This document shows positions 1 through 8,932 of a stretch of 64,000 nucleotides of DNA, in pieces (the first letter of the stretch is position 1; each line of letters opens with the position of its first letter). The notes below the pieces were generated by a model. It made no database searches. It was not told the origin of the DNA and worked only from the letters and a program-made list of their open reading frames with translations. Origin of the DNA: an uncultured Saprospiraceae bacterium (GTDB taxonomy: Bacteria > Bacteroidota > Bacteroidia > Chitinophagales > Saprospiraceae); contig CALIAU010000007.1 in the NCBI GenBank assembly GCA_938045585.1, forward strand, positions 124,001 to 188,000. Direction: 5' to 3'. The translations under genes and the position numbers were made by a program.

Positions 1-1936
1 AATATGGTGGAGTAAATTGTACTGTCAGTGATATCCTTGATCCACGTTGAGGGAAGGTAGGACTGGCAACGGAACTTCTGGTAAACACCTGTCTAATAGA
101 AAAATTCTTAAAGCTTCCTCTTGTAACCGGTTGTCCATCTACAAAGAAGTCACCTCTAGTATAATCGTTCAACCTAATATTTTCAATATTTAGAGTTGTA
201 TTACTAGAGAAGAAATCATCAGGCCATTGCAGTTGAGTTCCTAAGCCTACAAAGCCCCTGTTAATGGATAAACTACCTGCTCCTAATAACTCATAATCCA
301 AATCTGTCTTCACTCCACCAACCGTAAAAGAGGTTGGTCGTTTTCCTCCTAGCCAAGGTTCTGTAAATGAAAAGTTATAGGACCTAAAAAATCTACTGTT
401 ACTCTGAGCACGCAAAGACAGTTTTTGTCCATCTCCCTGTGGAAGAGGTGCCCACGTTGAGCGGTTCTTAATATTTGCAGCAGAGAAATTATTAAAGGTA
501 ACACCTAGGGTTCCTATTAAACCAGAGTTTCCTCCATAACCCGCAGATAACTCTAACTGATCTGAGGGTCTTTCTTCTACCTCATATATAATATCTACTG
601 TCCCATTTTGTGGATTTACCGGTGTATCCATTATCAATGACTCCGGATTAAAATATCCTAAGTTGATAATTTCTCTTTGAGATCTTATTATCTCAGCTCG
701 GCTAAACTTGTGTCCCGGCTTAGTTCTTACTGCTCTACGCACTACATGTTCATGCGTTCTGTCATTTCCTTTAATGATCACATCATTAATGGTGGCCTGC
801 GCTCCTTCATAAATGCGCATTTCAACATCGATAGAATCATTTACAACCGCTACCTCGGTAGGGTCCACTCGGAAAAATAAATATCCATCATCTAAATAAA
901 GAGAAGAGATATCTCTACCATCAAAAGAAAAACGGAGTCTTTGCTCCAATAATTCCGGATTATAAATATCGCCAGGACTTATTCCTAATATTAAATCCAA
1001 TTGTTCGGAAGTGAATTTCGTATTTCCTTTCCAATTTATATTTCTAAAATAGTACTGCTCTCCCTCATCTACGGTAATGTCAATCCGAACATCTCCATCA
1101 AACTCTCTCCAAATACTATCTTTTACAATTCTAGCATCTCTATAACCATGCTTATTGTAGAATGCAATTACCGATTTCTTATCTTCTTCATAATCTTCTT
1201 CCACATATTTAGTACGTTTAAAAAGGGTTCCTTTTTGTTTTGTGTTCCCCATCGCTTTTCTCAAGGTCCCATCATCAAATTTTCTATTTTTTAGAAAATT
1301 AATAAACTGGACTTTGACACGTTCTTTCTCATCTATGTGAAATACGAGACGAACACTATTTTCTTTTAATTCATTATCTGCTAACTCTTCTATTCTTACG
1401 TCGACATCTAACTTCCCTTTTTCTATATAGTGTTCTTTGATTTTTCGAATACTTAAATCTTTAACATCATCAGTTACTATCCCTCCCTTAGTTAATATTC
1501 TTGTAAGTATATCATTGAGTTTTTCGTGATGCGATTTTTTTACACCCTTATAAGAATACCTAGTCAGGGCTGGTCTTTCCTTGAGAAAGATTTCTAAAAA
1601 TATGATTTGGTCTTCTAGTTTATCCTGACGTATTTCTACAGTTTCAAATAAACGCAATTTGAGCAAGGCGCGCATTGCTTTTGGAATCTGATCTCCAGGT
1701 ACAGTAATTTGATCTCCAATCTTAAACCCAGCTAGAGAAATGATTGCATTCCTATCTCTATTTTCCGCTCCTGTTACCTTGATACCTCCAATCTCATATG
1801 TACTTTTTGTATTAAAGTCATAAAGTGGAATTGTGTCTAATAAAGCACTTTCTCCTAACAAAGAAATACTAAATAGGGACACTAATAAAAGTGAGAAAAT
1901 ATTTGATAGCACCATCGAAGGGGAATACTTGTGCAT
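1..1936 (-). CDS. bamA: Outer-membrane protein assembly factor BamA (partial, C-terminus beyond window)
   Basis: Core of the machine that folds beta-barrel proteins into the outer membrane. I translated the minus strand from the ATG at 1936: it begins MHKYSPSMVLSNIF with a hydrophobic signal peptide and runs open to the window edge, about 645 codons. Tandem POTRA domains follow (for example YEIGGIKVTGAENRDRNAI near the N-terminus and RYSYKGVKKSHHEKLNDIL next). The 16-strand barrel begins near VDIIYEVEERPSDQLELSAG, and EPWLGGKRPTSF is the motif usual in Bacteroidota BamA. It lies downstream of uppS, separated by about 100 bp, the order common in the phylum. An internal ATG eight codons in (about 1915) is a possible alternative start. 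The barrel end is outside the window. Confidence 0.95.
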   Translation of the reverse strand, partial: MHKYSPSMVLSNIFSLLLVSLFSISLLGESALLDTIPLYDFNTKSTYEIGGIKVTGAENRDRNAIISLAGFKIGDQITVPGDQIPKAMRALLKLRLFETVEIRQDKLEDQIIFLEIFLKERPALTRYSYKGVKKSHHEKLNDILTRILTKGGIVTDDVKDLSIRKIKEHYIEKGKLDVDVRIEELADNELKENSVRLVFHIDEKERVKVQFINFLKNRKFDDGTLRKAMGNTKQKGTLFKRTKYVEEDYEEDKKSVIAFYNKHGYRDARIVKDSIWREFDGDVRIDITVDEGEQYYFRNINWKGNTKFTSEQLDLILGISPGDIYNPELLEQRLRFSFDGRDISSLYLDDGYLFFRVDPTEVAVVNDSIDVEMRIYEGAQATINDVIIKGNDRTHEHVVRRAVRTKPGHKFSRAEIIRSQREIINLGYFNPESLIMDTPVNPQNGTVDIIYEVEERPSDQLELSAGYGGNSGLIGTLGVTFNNFSAANIKNRSTWAPLPQGDGQKLSLRAQSNSRFFRSYNFSFTEPWLGGKRPTSFTVGGVKTDLDYELLGAGSLSINRGFVGLGTQLQWPDDFFSSNTTLNIENIRLNDYTRGDFFVDGQPVTRGSFKNFSIRQVFTRSSVASPTFPQRGSRISLTVQFTPPY

Positions 1937-2038
1937 AATGTTGTTGTTTTTGTCTTAAACGCCTTAGAAAAACGTTAAGGAAGCGCAAACGTACGCTTAT
2001 AAATATTTGTAACACAGCTTTTTAACGAAAATTTAAGA

Positions 2039-2785
2039 CTATTTGCGGACTTGTTCGCCTGTCTTACCAAATCGCCTCTCTCTTTGCTGAAAATCGAGAA
2101 TTGCTTGATACAAATGCTCTTTTGAGAAATCTGGCCAAAAGACGTCTGTAAAATACAGTTCAGCATAGGCAATTTGCCATAAAAGGTAGTTACTTATGCG
2201 TTTTTCGCCACTTGTGCGAATCAATAGCTCTGGATCTGGTATGCCCCGAGTTGTGAGGTGATTGTCTACTAAATCTCCTGTAATTTCTTGCTCTGAGATG
2301 ATTCCTTCTTTTACATCCTTTGCAATGGTTTTTATCGCTTGTACAATTTCCCATCTACTACTGTAGTTGAGGGCTAAAACAAGATCCATTCTGCTATTGT
2401 TCTTAGTTGCCTCTATGCCAGAAAGCAGTGCCTTATAGCTGCGCTCAGGAAGATTGGAAATATCTCCAATTGTTTTTAAGCGAATGTTGTTTTCATTCAG
2501 AGTACGCATTTCCTTCCCAATTGTTTCTACAAGTAAGGCCATAAGTGCATTTACTTCCAGACTAGGTCTACCCCAGTTTTCTGTAGAAAAAGCATACAGT
2601 GTAAGATGTTCCACTCCCAGTTCTGCACAACCTTCAGAAATCTCACGTACAGAGCGTACTCCGTTTTTATGTCCAAAGACACGCGGCTTCCCGTGTTGTT
2701 TTGCCCACCTACCATTACCATCCATGATTACAGCGATGTGCTTGGGGAGTTTTTTAAGATCAATTTTTGATTTAAGTTCTGACAT
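2039..2785 (-). CDS. uppS: Isoprenyl transferase (undecaprenyl diphosphate synthase)
   Basis: Cis-prenyltransferase that condenses isopentenyl diphosphate onto farnesyl diphosphate to make undecaprenyl diphosphate, the lipid carrier for peptidoglycan and surface polysaccharides. The 248-residue length is normal. Visible motifs: IAVIMDGNGRWAK with catalytic Asp22, the FSTENWGRP loop near residues 66-73, ALNYSSRWEI, and the C-terminal RTSGEKRISNYLLWQ signature that binds the homoallylic substrate and Mg2+. The ATG at 2785 is the first in frame and gives the family start. It probably heads a transcript that continues into bamA. Its product feeds the WecA-like transferase encoded divergently at 3630. 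Confidence 0.97.
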   Translation of the reverse strand: MSELKSKIDLKKLPKHIAVIMDGNGRWAKQHGKPRVFGHKNGVRSVREISEGCAELGVEHLTLYAFSTENWGRPSLEVNALMALLVETIGKEMRTLNENNIRLKTIGDISNLPERSYKALLSGIEATKNNSRMDLVLALNYSSRWEIVQAIKTIAKDVKEGIISEQEITGDLVDNHLTTRGIPDPELLIRTSGEKRISNYLLWQIAYAELYFTDVFWPDFSKEHLYQAILDFQQRERRFGKTGEQVRK

Positions 2786-2930
2786 AATTCTTTACACAAA
2801 TACGAATACTAAAATACAAAACTAATTTGCCTTACACATACATTCTATTTAAGCGCATTCTTAGTTCTTGCGAAAGCACTAGAATGCATGTAGATGTTTG
2901 TCTAGTTTCTACACTTTGAAAAGCAGTTTT

Positions 2931-3036
2931 TCGATTTATACCCGCTTTTTGTCTACCAACTCAATACGAATCAGGCACTTATCCTTATCCAAATAGGTTA
3001 GTTAGGTATAAGAATGTATTTTTAATTATAAATCGA
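2931..3036. repeat. Spaced 10-bp inverted repeat in the uppS/lipoprotein divergent region
   Basis: TCGATTTATA at 2931-2940 recurs as its exact reverse complement TATAAATCGA at 3027-3036, the second arm ending five bases before the lipoprotein ATG at 3041. The 86-bp spacing is too long for a simple transcript hairpin; a paired regulator site or chance in AT-rich DNA are both possible. The rest of the 255-bp divergent region shows nothing else I can name. Confidence 0.3.
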
Positions 3037-3040
3037 ATCT

Positions 3041-3544
3041 ATGAAAATTACTATACGCAGTTGTATGTTTTTTGGAGTACTGACTCTATTGTTATCGTCT
3101 TGCCAATTAGATCCTTGTGCAAACAAAGAGAAATTTTTAACTACGTTTGATCAGTTTGTTGAAGACATTTCAGAAGTGGAAGAAGATATTACCTTGGAAG
3201 AATGGAAAGACTATGATGAAACATTCAAAAAATATCTTGAGGAATGTTATGTAAACCACAAAGAAGATTTGTTGACTTCAGAGAAAAAAACATTTTGGGC
3301 AAATTCTATTCGATACTATTATCAGCGACATGGTAAAAGTTTTTTCACTGAACTTGAAGATGAAACGGACCCCTTGGCCAAACTTATGGAGCAAGAACTC
3401 GAGGAAGTTTTTAATAATCCAGAAAGTGCAATCATCGCCCTAGTAAAAGAAGAATTCGGAGAAGACATCTCAGAAGGAATTGATAAGGTAGTGGATGAAA
3501 TAAAAAAGCTAGGAGAAGAATTAAAAGAGATTTTTAATAAGTAG
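3041..3544 (+). CDS. Small acidic lipoprotein, function unknown
   Basis: 167 residues. The N-terminus MKITIRSCMFFGVLTLLLSS ends in a lipobox (LSS-Cys21), so it should be lipidated and exported. The mature part is strongly acidic and helical (many EE/ED runs, for example SEVEEDITLEEWKDYDE) and ends in a Lys/Glu-rich helix (IDKVVDEIKKLGEELKEIFNK) that could form a coiled coil. I do not recognise a family. The gene stands alone between the uppS divergent region and the promoter of the next gene, so context gives no function. Confidence 0.75.
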   Translation: MKITIRSCMFFGVLTLLLSSCQLDPCANKEKFLTTFDQFVEDISEVEEDITLEEWKDYDETFKKYLEECYVNHKEDLLTSEKKTFWANSIRYYYQRHGKSFFTELEDETDPLAKLMEQELEEVFNNPESAIIALVKEEFGEDISEGIDKVVDEIKKLGEELKEIFNK

Positions 3545-3576
3545 CAAATTTTGTTCTTGCTAATATGCTAAGTTAA

Positions 3577-3606
3577 TTGTTAAGAGCTGGAATTTAGATA
3601 TATTTG
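3577..3606 (+). promoter_or_regulatory. Bacteroidota-type promoter for the WecA-like gene
   Basis: TTG at 3577-3579, a 19-bp spacer, then TATATTTG at 3599-3606, matching the TTG / TAnnTTTG pattern used by the Bacteroidota primary sigma factor. It lies 24-53 bp before the ATG at 3630. Confidence 0.6.
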
Positions 3607-3629
3607 AGCAACAAGAGCTCGTTGCGACA

Positions 3630-4685
3630 ATGTATGATATTGTATTAGCCTTTATTACTGCTTTTTCTCTTACTTACTTGGCCATTCCGTCCATCATAAG
3701 TGTTTCTAATAAAAAGCGATTATTTGATGAACCAGGAGAAAGGACTTCACATACTGTAAGTACACCCTCATTAGGGGGTATAGGTATTTTTGCTGGAACT
3801 ATATTTTCCATCATAATGTGGACTCCCTTTAAGTACTTTGCGGATCTACAATACATTCTGTGTTCATTTATCATAATATTTCTCATAGGGGCCAAAGATG
3901 ATATCGATCCTTTGAGTCCTGGAAAGAAATTTTTAGGGCAAATTTTTGCTGCTGCTATCATTGTACTCAAGGCTAAAATTTACATTTCTAGTTTCTATGG
4001 TGTATTTGGAATTACAACACTTCCTTATTGGTTTGCCGTCTTGTTTAGCATATTCATTATTGTGTTGATTATTAATGCATTTAACCTTATTGATGGGATA
4101 AATGGTTTGTCAGGTTGTATTGGTGTACTTATAGCAACAACGTTTGGTTTCTGGTTTTATAAAAACGACTATATAGAATTTGCAATGGTAGCCTTCGCTC
4201 TTACTGGTAGTGTTGTAGCATTTCTAAAGTATAATTTTTCGCCCGCAGAAATTTTCATGGGAGACACCGGGTCTCTTCTTTTGGGTTTGGTTGCCTCCAT
4301 ACTTGCAATCCAGTTTATGGAATTAAATAATGCTCCTGAAAAACCTGAGTGGTATTTTAAATCTGCTCCAGCTGCAGCAGTGGGTGTTCTCATACTTCCT
4401 CTGTTTGATACTTTAAGTGTATTTACTAGGCGGATTCTAAATGGTCGGTCACCCTTTCATCCTGACAGGACACATATTCATCACCAATTATTAGACCTAG
4501 GTCTTAGCCATATGCAGGCAACCTATGTTTTAGTTGCTATTAATATCGCGATTATACTTCCCTTAGTGTATTTAGATCGCTTTGGTTCTATTACACTGCT
4601 TATCATCATTTCCATTGTTAGTATTATTCTAGCAAGTCTATTATATCAATTGAGTCGAAGAGCCAAATTAAAAAAACTCCCATAA
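3630..4685 (+). CDS. Undecaprenyl-phosphate sugar-1-phosphate transferase, WecA/MraY family
   Basis: Polytopic membrane enzyme that transfers a sugar-1-phosphate, usually GlcNAc-1-P, from the UDP-sugar to undecaprenyl phosphate, starting a cell-surface glycan. Family motifs are all present: KDDIDPLSPGKK (Asp90-Asp91), NAFNLIDGINGLSG (149-162), FMGDTGS (209-215) and the cytoplasmic HPDRTHIHH (277-285), the last being the WecA/TagO/RgpG type rather than true MraY. Length 351 fits. About ten hydrophobic segments are visible. It overlaps crcB by one base (TAATG), suggesting translational coupling. The donor sugar cannot be told from sequence. Confidence 0.9.
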   Translation: MYDIVLAFITAFSLTYLAIPSIISVSNKKRLFDEPGERTSHTVSTPSLGGIGIFAGTIFSIIMWTPFKYFADLQYILCSFIIIFLIGAKDDIDPLSPGKKFLGQIFAAAIIVLKAKIYISSFYGVFGITTLPYWFAVLFSIFIIVLIINAFNLIDGINGLSGCIGVLIATTFGFWFYKNDYIEFAMVAFALTGSVVAFLKYNFSPAEIFMGDTGSLLLGLVASILAIQFMELNNAPEKPEWYFKSAPAAAVGVLILPLFDTLSVFTRRILNGRSPFHPDRTHIHHQLLDLGLSHMQATYVLVAINIAIILPLVYLDRFGSITLLIIISIVSIILASLLYQLSRRAKLKKLP

Positions 4686-5053
4686 TGCAATCACTCCTCT
4701 ACATTTTTGTTGGTGGCGGTCTCGGTAGCATATGTAGATATTTAATTGGAAGGCTCTTTACAGAAGAAGCAAATGGTTTTCCTTACAAAACATTCTTAGC
4801 TAATTTTCTTAGTTGTATTCTACTTGGCTTTTTGTTAGGCTATGTGGCAAAACACAGTCTAGATACAAAGTATAAGTTATTCCTTCTTACAGGCTTTTGT
4901 GGTGGTTTTAGCACCTTCTCGACCTTTTCTGGAGAAGTGTTTTCTCTCATTCAAAACCAGCATGTTTTACTTGCCTTTACGTATATAATTACCAGTGTTG
5001 TACTTTGTACAATAGTTTTGTTTGGCTCTTATTTAATAGGACAACAAGTATAG
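4685..5053 (+). CDS. crcB: Fluoride efflux channel CrcB/Fluc
   Basis: Small four-helix membrane protein that works as an antiparallel dimer and lets fluoride leave the cell. 122 residues, the normal size. Diagnostic segments: GGGLGSICRYLIGRLF near residue 10, NFLSCILLGFLLGY near 40 (pore Asn), and GFCGGFSTFSTFSGE near 75 with the phenylalanines that line the pore. Its ATG shares the A of the preceding stop codon. No fluoride riboswitch is evident upstream, since the gene begins inside the preceding coding region. Confidence 0.95.
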   Translation: MQSLLYIFVGGGLGSICRYLIGRLFTEEANGFPYKTFLANFLSCILLGFLLGYVAKHSLDTKYKLFLLTGFCGGFSTFSTFSGEVFSLIQNQHVLLAFTYIITSVVLCTIVLFGSYLIGQQV

Positions 5054-5071
5054 CATAGCTCTCAAAAATCC

Positions 5072-5079
5072 TATTTTTG
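5072..5079 (+). promoter_or_regulatory. Possible -7 element upstream of rlmD
   Basis: TATTTTTG matches TAnnTTTG and lies only seven bases before the rlmD ATG, which would give an almost leaderless mRNA. No clear -33 TTG is seen at the right distance, so this is tentative. Confidence 0.3.
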
Positions 5080-5086
5080 TCACACA

Positions 5087-6490
5087 ATGGCAAGAAAGAA
5101 AAAATTGATTTCAGGCTTAAAAATTACGGGTATAGCGGATAGAGGAAAGGCCGTAGGTAGAAGCGAAGAAGGACAGGTCGTTTTTGTAGACTCTGCCGTG
5201 CCTGGGGATGAAGTGACTGCTCTTATCTTACGAAAGAAGAAGTCATTCCTACAGGGTAAAACCATGTCTGTAGAAAAGAAATCCATCCATCGTAGTATCC
5301 CTTTCTGTAATCACTTCAATTCCTGTGGTGGGTGTAAATGGCAAAACCTAGACTATTCCATTCAACTACAGGAGAAAGAGGCAGTAGTAAAAAGTAGTAT
5401 TAAAAAAATAGCTAAGGAGGATCCTGCTAAGGTGTTACCCATTATGGGGGCCGGGCAGACTAGATACTACAGAAATAAAATGGAGTATTCGTTTTCCAGT
5501 ATGCGCTGGTTAACCGAAACCGAAATTAAAACTGGTGAAGAGATTAAGGCAGGTTCTGCTCTTGGCTTTCATGCACCAGGTTCATTTGCAAAGGTTGTAG
5601 AAATTACAGCTTGTCATTTACAAGATGATTACGCAAATACAATTCGGAATAGTGTGCGCTCTTATGCACATCAAAATAATTTGTCCTTCTATAACCCCTT
5701 AGAACATACTGGTCTGTTAAGAAACATGATCATTAGAAACACAAGTATTGGAGAGTGGATGCTCGTTATGATTTTTGGTGAAGACCAGCCAGAAGACATA
5801 CAGGCTATGATGCATTTTATGGCTGCCCAGTTCAAAAAAATATCCAGTTTGTACTACGTTGTTAACCTAAAAAAGAACGACACAATTTATGACCAAGACA
5901 CAATTTTATTCCACGGCAAAGATCATATTGTTGAACAATTAGGAAGCTTAAAATATAAAATAGGACCTAAATCATTTTTCCAAACAAACACTTTTCAAGC
6001 GAAAAAGCTCTATGATAAAACTCTTGAGTTTGCAAATCTATCTGGTAGCGAAATAGTATATGACCTCTATACTGGCCTTGGAAGTATTGCGCTCTACGCA
6101 GCATCAAAATGCAAAGAAATTGTTGGTATAGAAGAAGTGAAAGAAGCCATTGATGATGCGCATAAGAACTTAGCCTTTAATGAAATCAGCAATGCACAGT
6201 TTTATGCTGGAGATGTGAAGGATGTTCTAAATGAAAAATTTCAAGCAAAGCATGGTAAACCAGACCTTGTTATTACCGATCCTCCTAGGGCGGGAATGCA
6301 TAAACAGGTAGTCCATACACTCTTGGCACTTGCCGCACCCAAAATCGTATATGTAAGTTGTAACCCATCTACCCAGGCTAGAGATATCGAACTTTTATCA
6401 GAGAAATATAGTTTAACTAAGGTGCAGCCTGTCGATATGTTTCCATACACACATCATGTGGAAAGTATTGCATTATTAGAATTAAAATAA
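5087..6490 (+). CDS. rlmD: 23S rRNA (uracil-C5)-methyltransferase RlmD/RumA type
   Basis: SAM-dependent enzyme of the RumA/TrmA family that makes 5-methyluridine in 23S rRNA, U1939 in E. coli. The N-terminal TRAM domain (residues about 5-62) is followed by an iron-sulphur cluster motif with Cys74, Cys80 and Cys83 (CNHFNSCGGC) and a later Cys near 178 (EITACH). The Rossmann SAM site is YDLYTGLGSIALYAA. TDPPRAG, the nucleophilic Cys in VYVSCNPSTQARD and the base HHVESIALLE close the domain. 467 residues is normal. Some Bacteroidota relatives are annotated RlmCD-like, so the exact uridine is inferred. Confidence 0.93.
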   Translation: MARKKKLISGLKITGIADRGKAVGRSEEGQVVFVDSAVPGDEVTALILRKKKSFLQGKTMSVEKKSIHRSIPFCNHFNSCGGCKWQNLDYSIQLQEKEAVVKSSIKKIAKEDPAKVLPIMGAGQTRYYRNKMEYSFSSMRWLTETEIKTGEEIKAGSALGFHAPGSFAKVVEITACHLQDDYANTIRNSVRSYAHQNNLSFYNPLEHTGLLRNMIIRNTSIGEWMLVMIFGEDQPEDIQAMMHFMAAQFKKISSLYYVVNLKKNDTIYDQDTILFHGKDHIVEQLGSLKYKIGPKSFFQTNTFQAKKLYDKTLEFANLSGSEIVYDLYTGLGSIALYAASKCKEIVGIEEVKEAIDDAHKNLAFNEISNAQFYAGDVKDVLNEKFQAKHGKPDLVITDPPRAGMHKQVVHTLLALAAPKIVYVSCNPSTQARDIELLSEKYSLTKVQPVDMFPYTHHVESIALLELK

Positions 6491-6493
6491 AGA

Positions 6494-6889
6494 ATGAAAA
6501 TGGCAAAAGAAGAAGAAGACCTTACGCGCGCAGAAAAGACGCAACTTTTAGAACAGGAGTTGTTTATTTATAATAATATGATGTCTGAGGCTGTCGAAAT
6601 CTTACTTGCTAACGAGATTTCTAAATATCCAATCTTTGTCGCACATCAACAAGAAATGGAAATTGGTATTCTTTTATCCGATAGAGAAAAGGTAAGTGGT
6701 AATTGGACAATTCATTTATCTACATTAGAAGAGTTTTCTTCGAAGCAAATTATTAGTTCAGAAAAAATCAATGACTTTAAAGCCACATACAAAAGCCCTG
6801 AAACATATCTCTGTGTTTTTGTGTTGTCCGAACTTGGTGCTCAATTTTACTTTTTTCCAAAAGTGCCTAGGATAAAAAAACCTACGTAG
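6494..6889 (+). CDS. Small conserved-looking protein next to rlmD, function unknown
   Basis: 131 residues, starting three bases after the rlmD stop, so very likely co-transcribed with it. A charged helical N-terminus (KEEEDLTRAEKTQLLEQELF) is followed by a mixed domain with a predicted beta pattern (IFVAHQQEMEIGILLSDREK, then GNWTIHLSTLEEF) and a C-terminal hydrophobic strand (ETYLCVFVLSELGAQFYFFP). No signal peptide or membrane segment. The second Met (6500) is an alternative start. I do not recognise the family. Its stop codon abuts the stop of the convergent gene with no space between. Confidence 0.75.
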   Translation: MKMAKEEEDLTRAEKTQLLEQELFIYNNMMSEAVEILLANEISKYPIFVAHQQEMEIGILLSDREKVSGNWTIHLSTLEEFSSKQIISSEKINDFKATYKSPETYLCVFVLSELGAQFYFFPKVPRIKKPT

Positions 6890-8836
6890 TTATTTTATAA
6901 TTACAAACTCAGTTCTCCTATTTTGTTGTCTGCCTGATTCTTCTTCATTGTTTGCGATCGGTTGTTCCTCTCCCATACCTATAGTTGACAAGCGTGTATG
7001 CGAGACACCTAATTCTATCAATTTATTTTTGACAGCATCTGCCCTTTGCTGAGACAAGCCCTTATTATATTCTGAATTACCCACATTATCTGTATGCCCA
7101 ACAATTCTGATTTTGATCTCTGTATTTTCATTTAACAGTGTTTGTAATCTTTCTATTTCAGGCTGCGATTCTGCTAGGAGTTCAGCAGAAGCTGTTTTGA
7201 AAAATATATTTCTCAACACTATAGGTGTATCATAAATAATGGGGTCTATCTCTTGTGCTGGTTCTGGAATAGGAACTAATTCTATTGTTCTTTCTAGAGG
7301 TGCAAAGTAAGCAGCCTCCTCTTCCATGTTTAGGTTCTCTGAATGGAAAAGATATCCTTCCTTTTCTACATACACAGAGTAATTTTCTCCTCTGGTAAGC
7401 ACCGTTAAAAATCCATCCTTTGCATTCCCACTCTTTTGATATAGCGTTTCACCATTACTTAAGCTAGTTATCGTTAATTCGCTTTCAATTGCTGTCTTTT
7501 TAATAGCATCAACAACCTTAAAACGTATATAGGTGCTTGGAATAGGCTTTGCATGATCTGGTAGCGTAAACTTGTAAATATCATAGTTTCGCTTTCCTTT
7601 TCTTTTTAGTCCCCAAAAGTTTCTCGTAGGTTCGTCTGATGAGTAGTAAGCCGTGAGACCATCTGTACTGATACTTAAAGCACCATCATCCCCTTTTGTG
7701 TTTATAGGATAACCAAGGTTCTCTGGGTCTGACCATTTATCACCACGTTTTCTACTTACAAAAATATCATAGCTTCCCATTCCAGGATGCTTGTCCGATT
7801 TAAAATATAGGGTCCGTCCATCAGCATGTATAAAAGGTGACATCTCATTTCCTTCTGTATTTACATTATCAGGAAGCGGAATAGGTACGGACCAACGTCT
7901 ATTTTCTAGGGTAGAATAATAAATATCTGCAGCACCTGGGCCACCCTTTCGTTTACTACTAAAGTAAAGTGTTTTTCCATCTGCAGAAATGCTCGGTTGC
8001 GAATCCCAGGCCTCGCTATTTATACTATTGCCTAGGTTTTTTGCAACTGACCAACCATCCCCTTGCTTAGTGGAAAAATACAAATCACAAGATCCCTTCC
8101 CATTCATTCTATCACAGGCTGTAAATATTATGACTTGACCATCTGCCGATAAGCTATGTGCTGCTTCATTTTGGGGAGTATTAAGGTCTTGGAGTGGTAT
8201 TGCTTCATTATACCCACTCTCACTTAAGGCGGAGAGATAAAAATCTTCTTGTCCTCTCACAATACGTGCAAAAATCAAAACCGTTCCATCTGCGTTTAAA
8301 GCCGGTAAATATTCTGCTGCCTCTGTATTAATCGTGGAATCAAGACGGACTCTTTCAAAATCTACTTCGTTTTTTACTAAAGAATCACGTACTTGGTTTA
8401 GACGTATCTTTTCTTCGAGTTGAGTTATTTTTTTCTCGTCACTTAACTCCTTTTTATACAATGAATAATACTTCTGTGCCGAGGAATAGTCATCCTTTGA
8501 TTCATACAGTGCAGCTAGTGTAGAAAGCACCTTGGGTTCATAGCTGTTACTTAGCTTCGCTGCAGAACTAAAATACGCAATCGCCTTTTCTTGCTCTTTT
8601 CCCTCTAATTCAATTGTGCCCATACGAATTAAGCCGTGAATTAGGTTTGGGTATTTCTTCAGTGCTTTTAAGTATTCTTTACGCGCTTTTTTGTAGTCTT
8701 TCTTTTTGAATGCTTTTTCAGCTTTCTCTAGCGTCTTGTTTGTTGATTTATCTAATTCTGATCTACTTGTATAGTTTTCTTGGCAGAAAACTGTAATTGC
8801 AACGAATAGCAATATGGATGTAAATAAAATTTTCAT
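6890..8836 (-). CDS. PorE-like OmpA-family protein with TPR, PD40 propeller and CRD domains
   Basis: 648 residues with a signal peptide (MKILFTSILLFVAITVFCQ). Domain order: TPR repeats (about 35-140), a run of WD40-like PD40 blades (ADGTVLIFAR, ADGQVIIFTACDR, ADGKTLYFSSKRKGG, ADGRTLYFKSDK, TDGLTAYYSSD; about 170-410), a carboxypeptidase-regulatory-like beta domain (about 425-520), and a C-terminal OmpA peptidoglycan-binding domain (FFKTASAEL, then VGHTDNVGNSEYNKGLSQQRA and RRTEFVI). This is the architecture of PorE, the type IX secretion component that ties the outer membrane to peptidoglycan, but many Bacteroidota have several such proteins, so a secretion role is only suggested. No other por genes are nearby. 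Confidence 0.88.
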   Translation of the reverse strand: MKILFTSILLFVAITVFCQENYTSRSELDKSTNKTLEKAEKAFKKKDYKKARKEYLKALKKYPNLIHGLIRMGTIELEGKEQEKAIAYFSSAAKLSNSYEPKVLSTLAALYESKDDYSSAQKYYSLYKKELSDEKKITQLEEKIRLNQVRDSLVKNEVDFERVRLDSTINTEAAEYLPALNADGTVLIFARIVRGQEDFYLSALSESGYNEAIPLQDLNTPQNEAAHSLSADGQVIIFTACDRMNGKGSCDLYFSTKQGDGWSVAKNLGNSINSEAWDSQPSISADGKTLYFSSKRKGGPGAADIYYSTLENRRWSVPIPLPDNVNTEGNEMSPFIHADGRTLYFKSDKHPGMGSYDIFVSRKRGDKWSDPENLGYPINTKGDDGALSISTDGLTAYYSSDEPTRNFWGLKRKGKRNYDIYKFTLPDHAKPIPSTYIRFKVVDAIKKTAIESELTITSLSNGETLYQKSGNAKDGFLTVLTRGENYSVYVEKEGYLFHSENLNMEEEAAYFAPLERTIELVPIPEPAQEIDPIIYDTPIVLRNIFFKTASAELLAESQPEIERLQTLLNENTEIKIRIVGHTDNVGNSEYNKGLSQQRADAVKNKLIELGVSHTRLSTIGMGEEQPIANNEEESGRQQNRRTEFVIIK

Positions 8837-8879
8837 GACTGTTTCTCTTTTTCAATCCCTGGTGCTCATGATAGGGCAT

Positions 8880-8911
8880 AAAAAAAGGGTCAAAGCAGCT
8901 AACAATGACCC
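8880..8911 (-). terminator. Rho-independent terminator after the TPR protein gene
   Basis: On the minus strand GGGTCA (8911-8906) pairs with TGACCC (8892-8887) across a 13-base loop and runs into seven T residues (8886-8880). It lies just after the stop of the 8933-9952 gene and separates it from the PorE-like gene. Confidence 0.8.
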
Positions 8912-8932
8912 TATCCTGAAATCCATAGCCTT

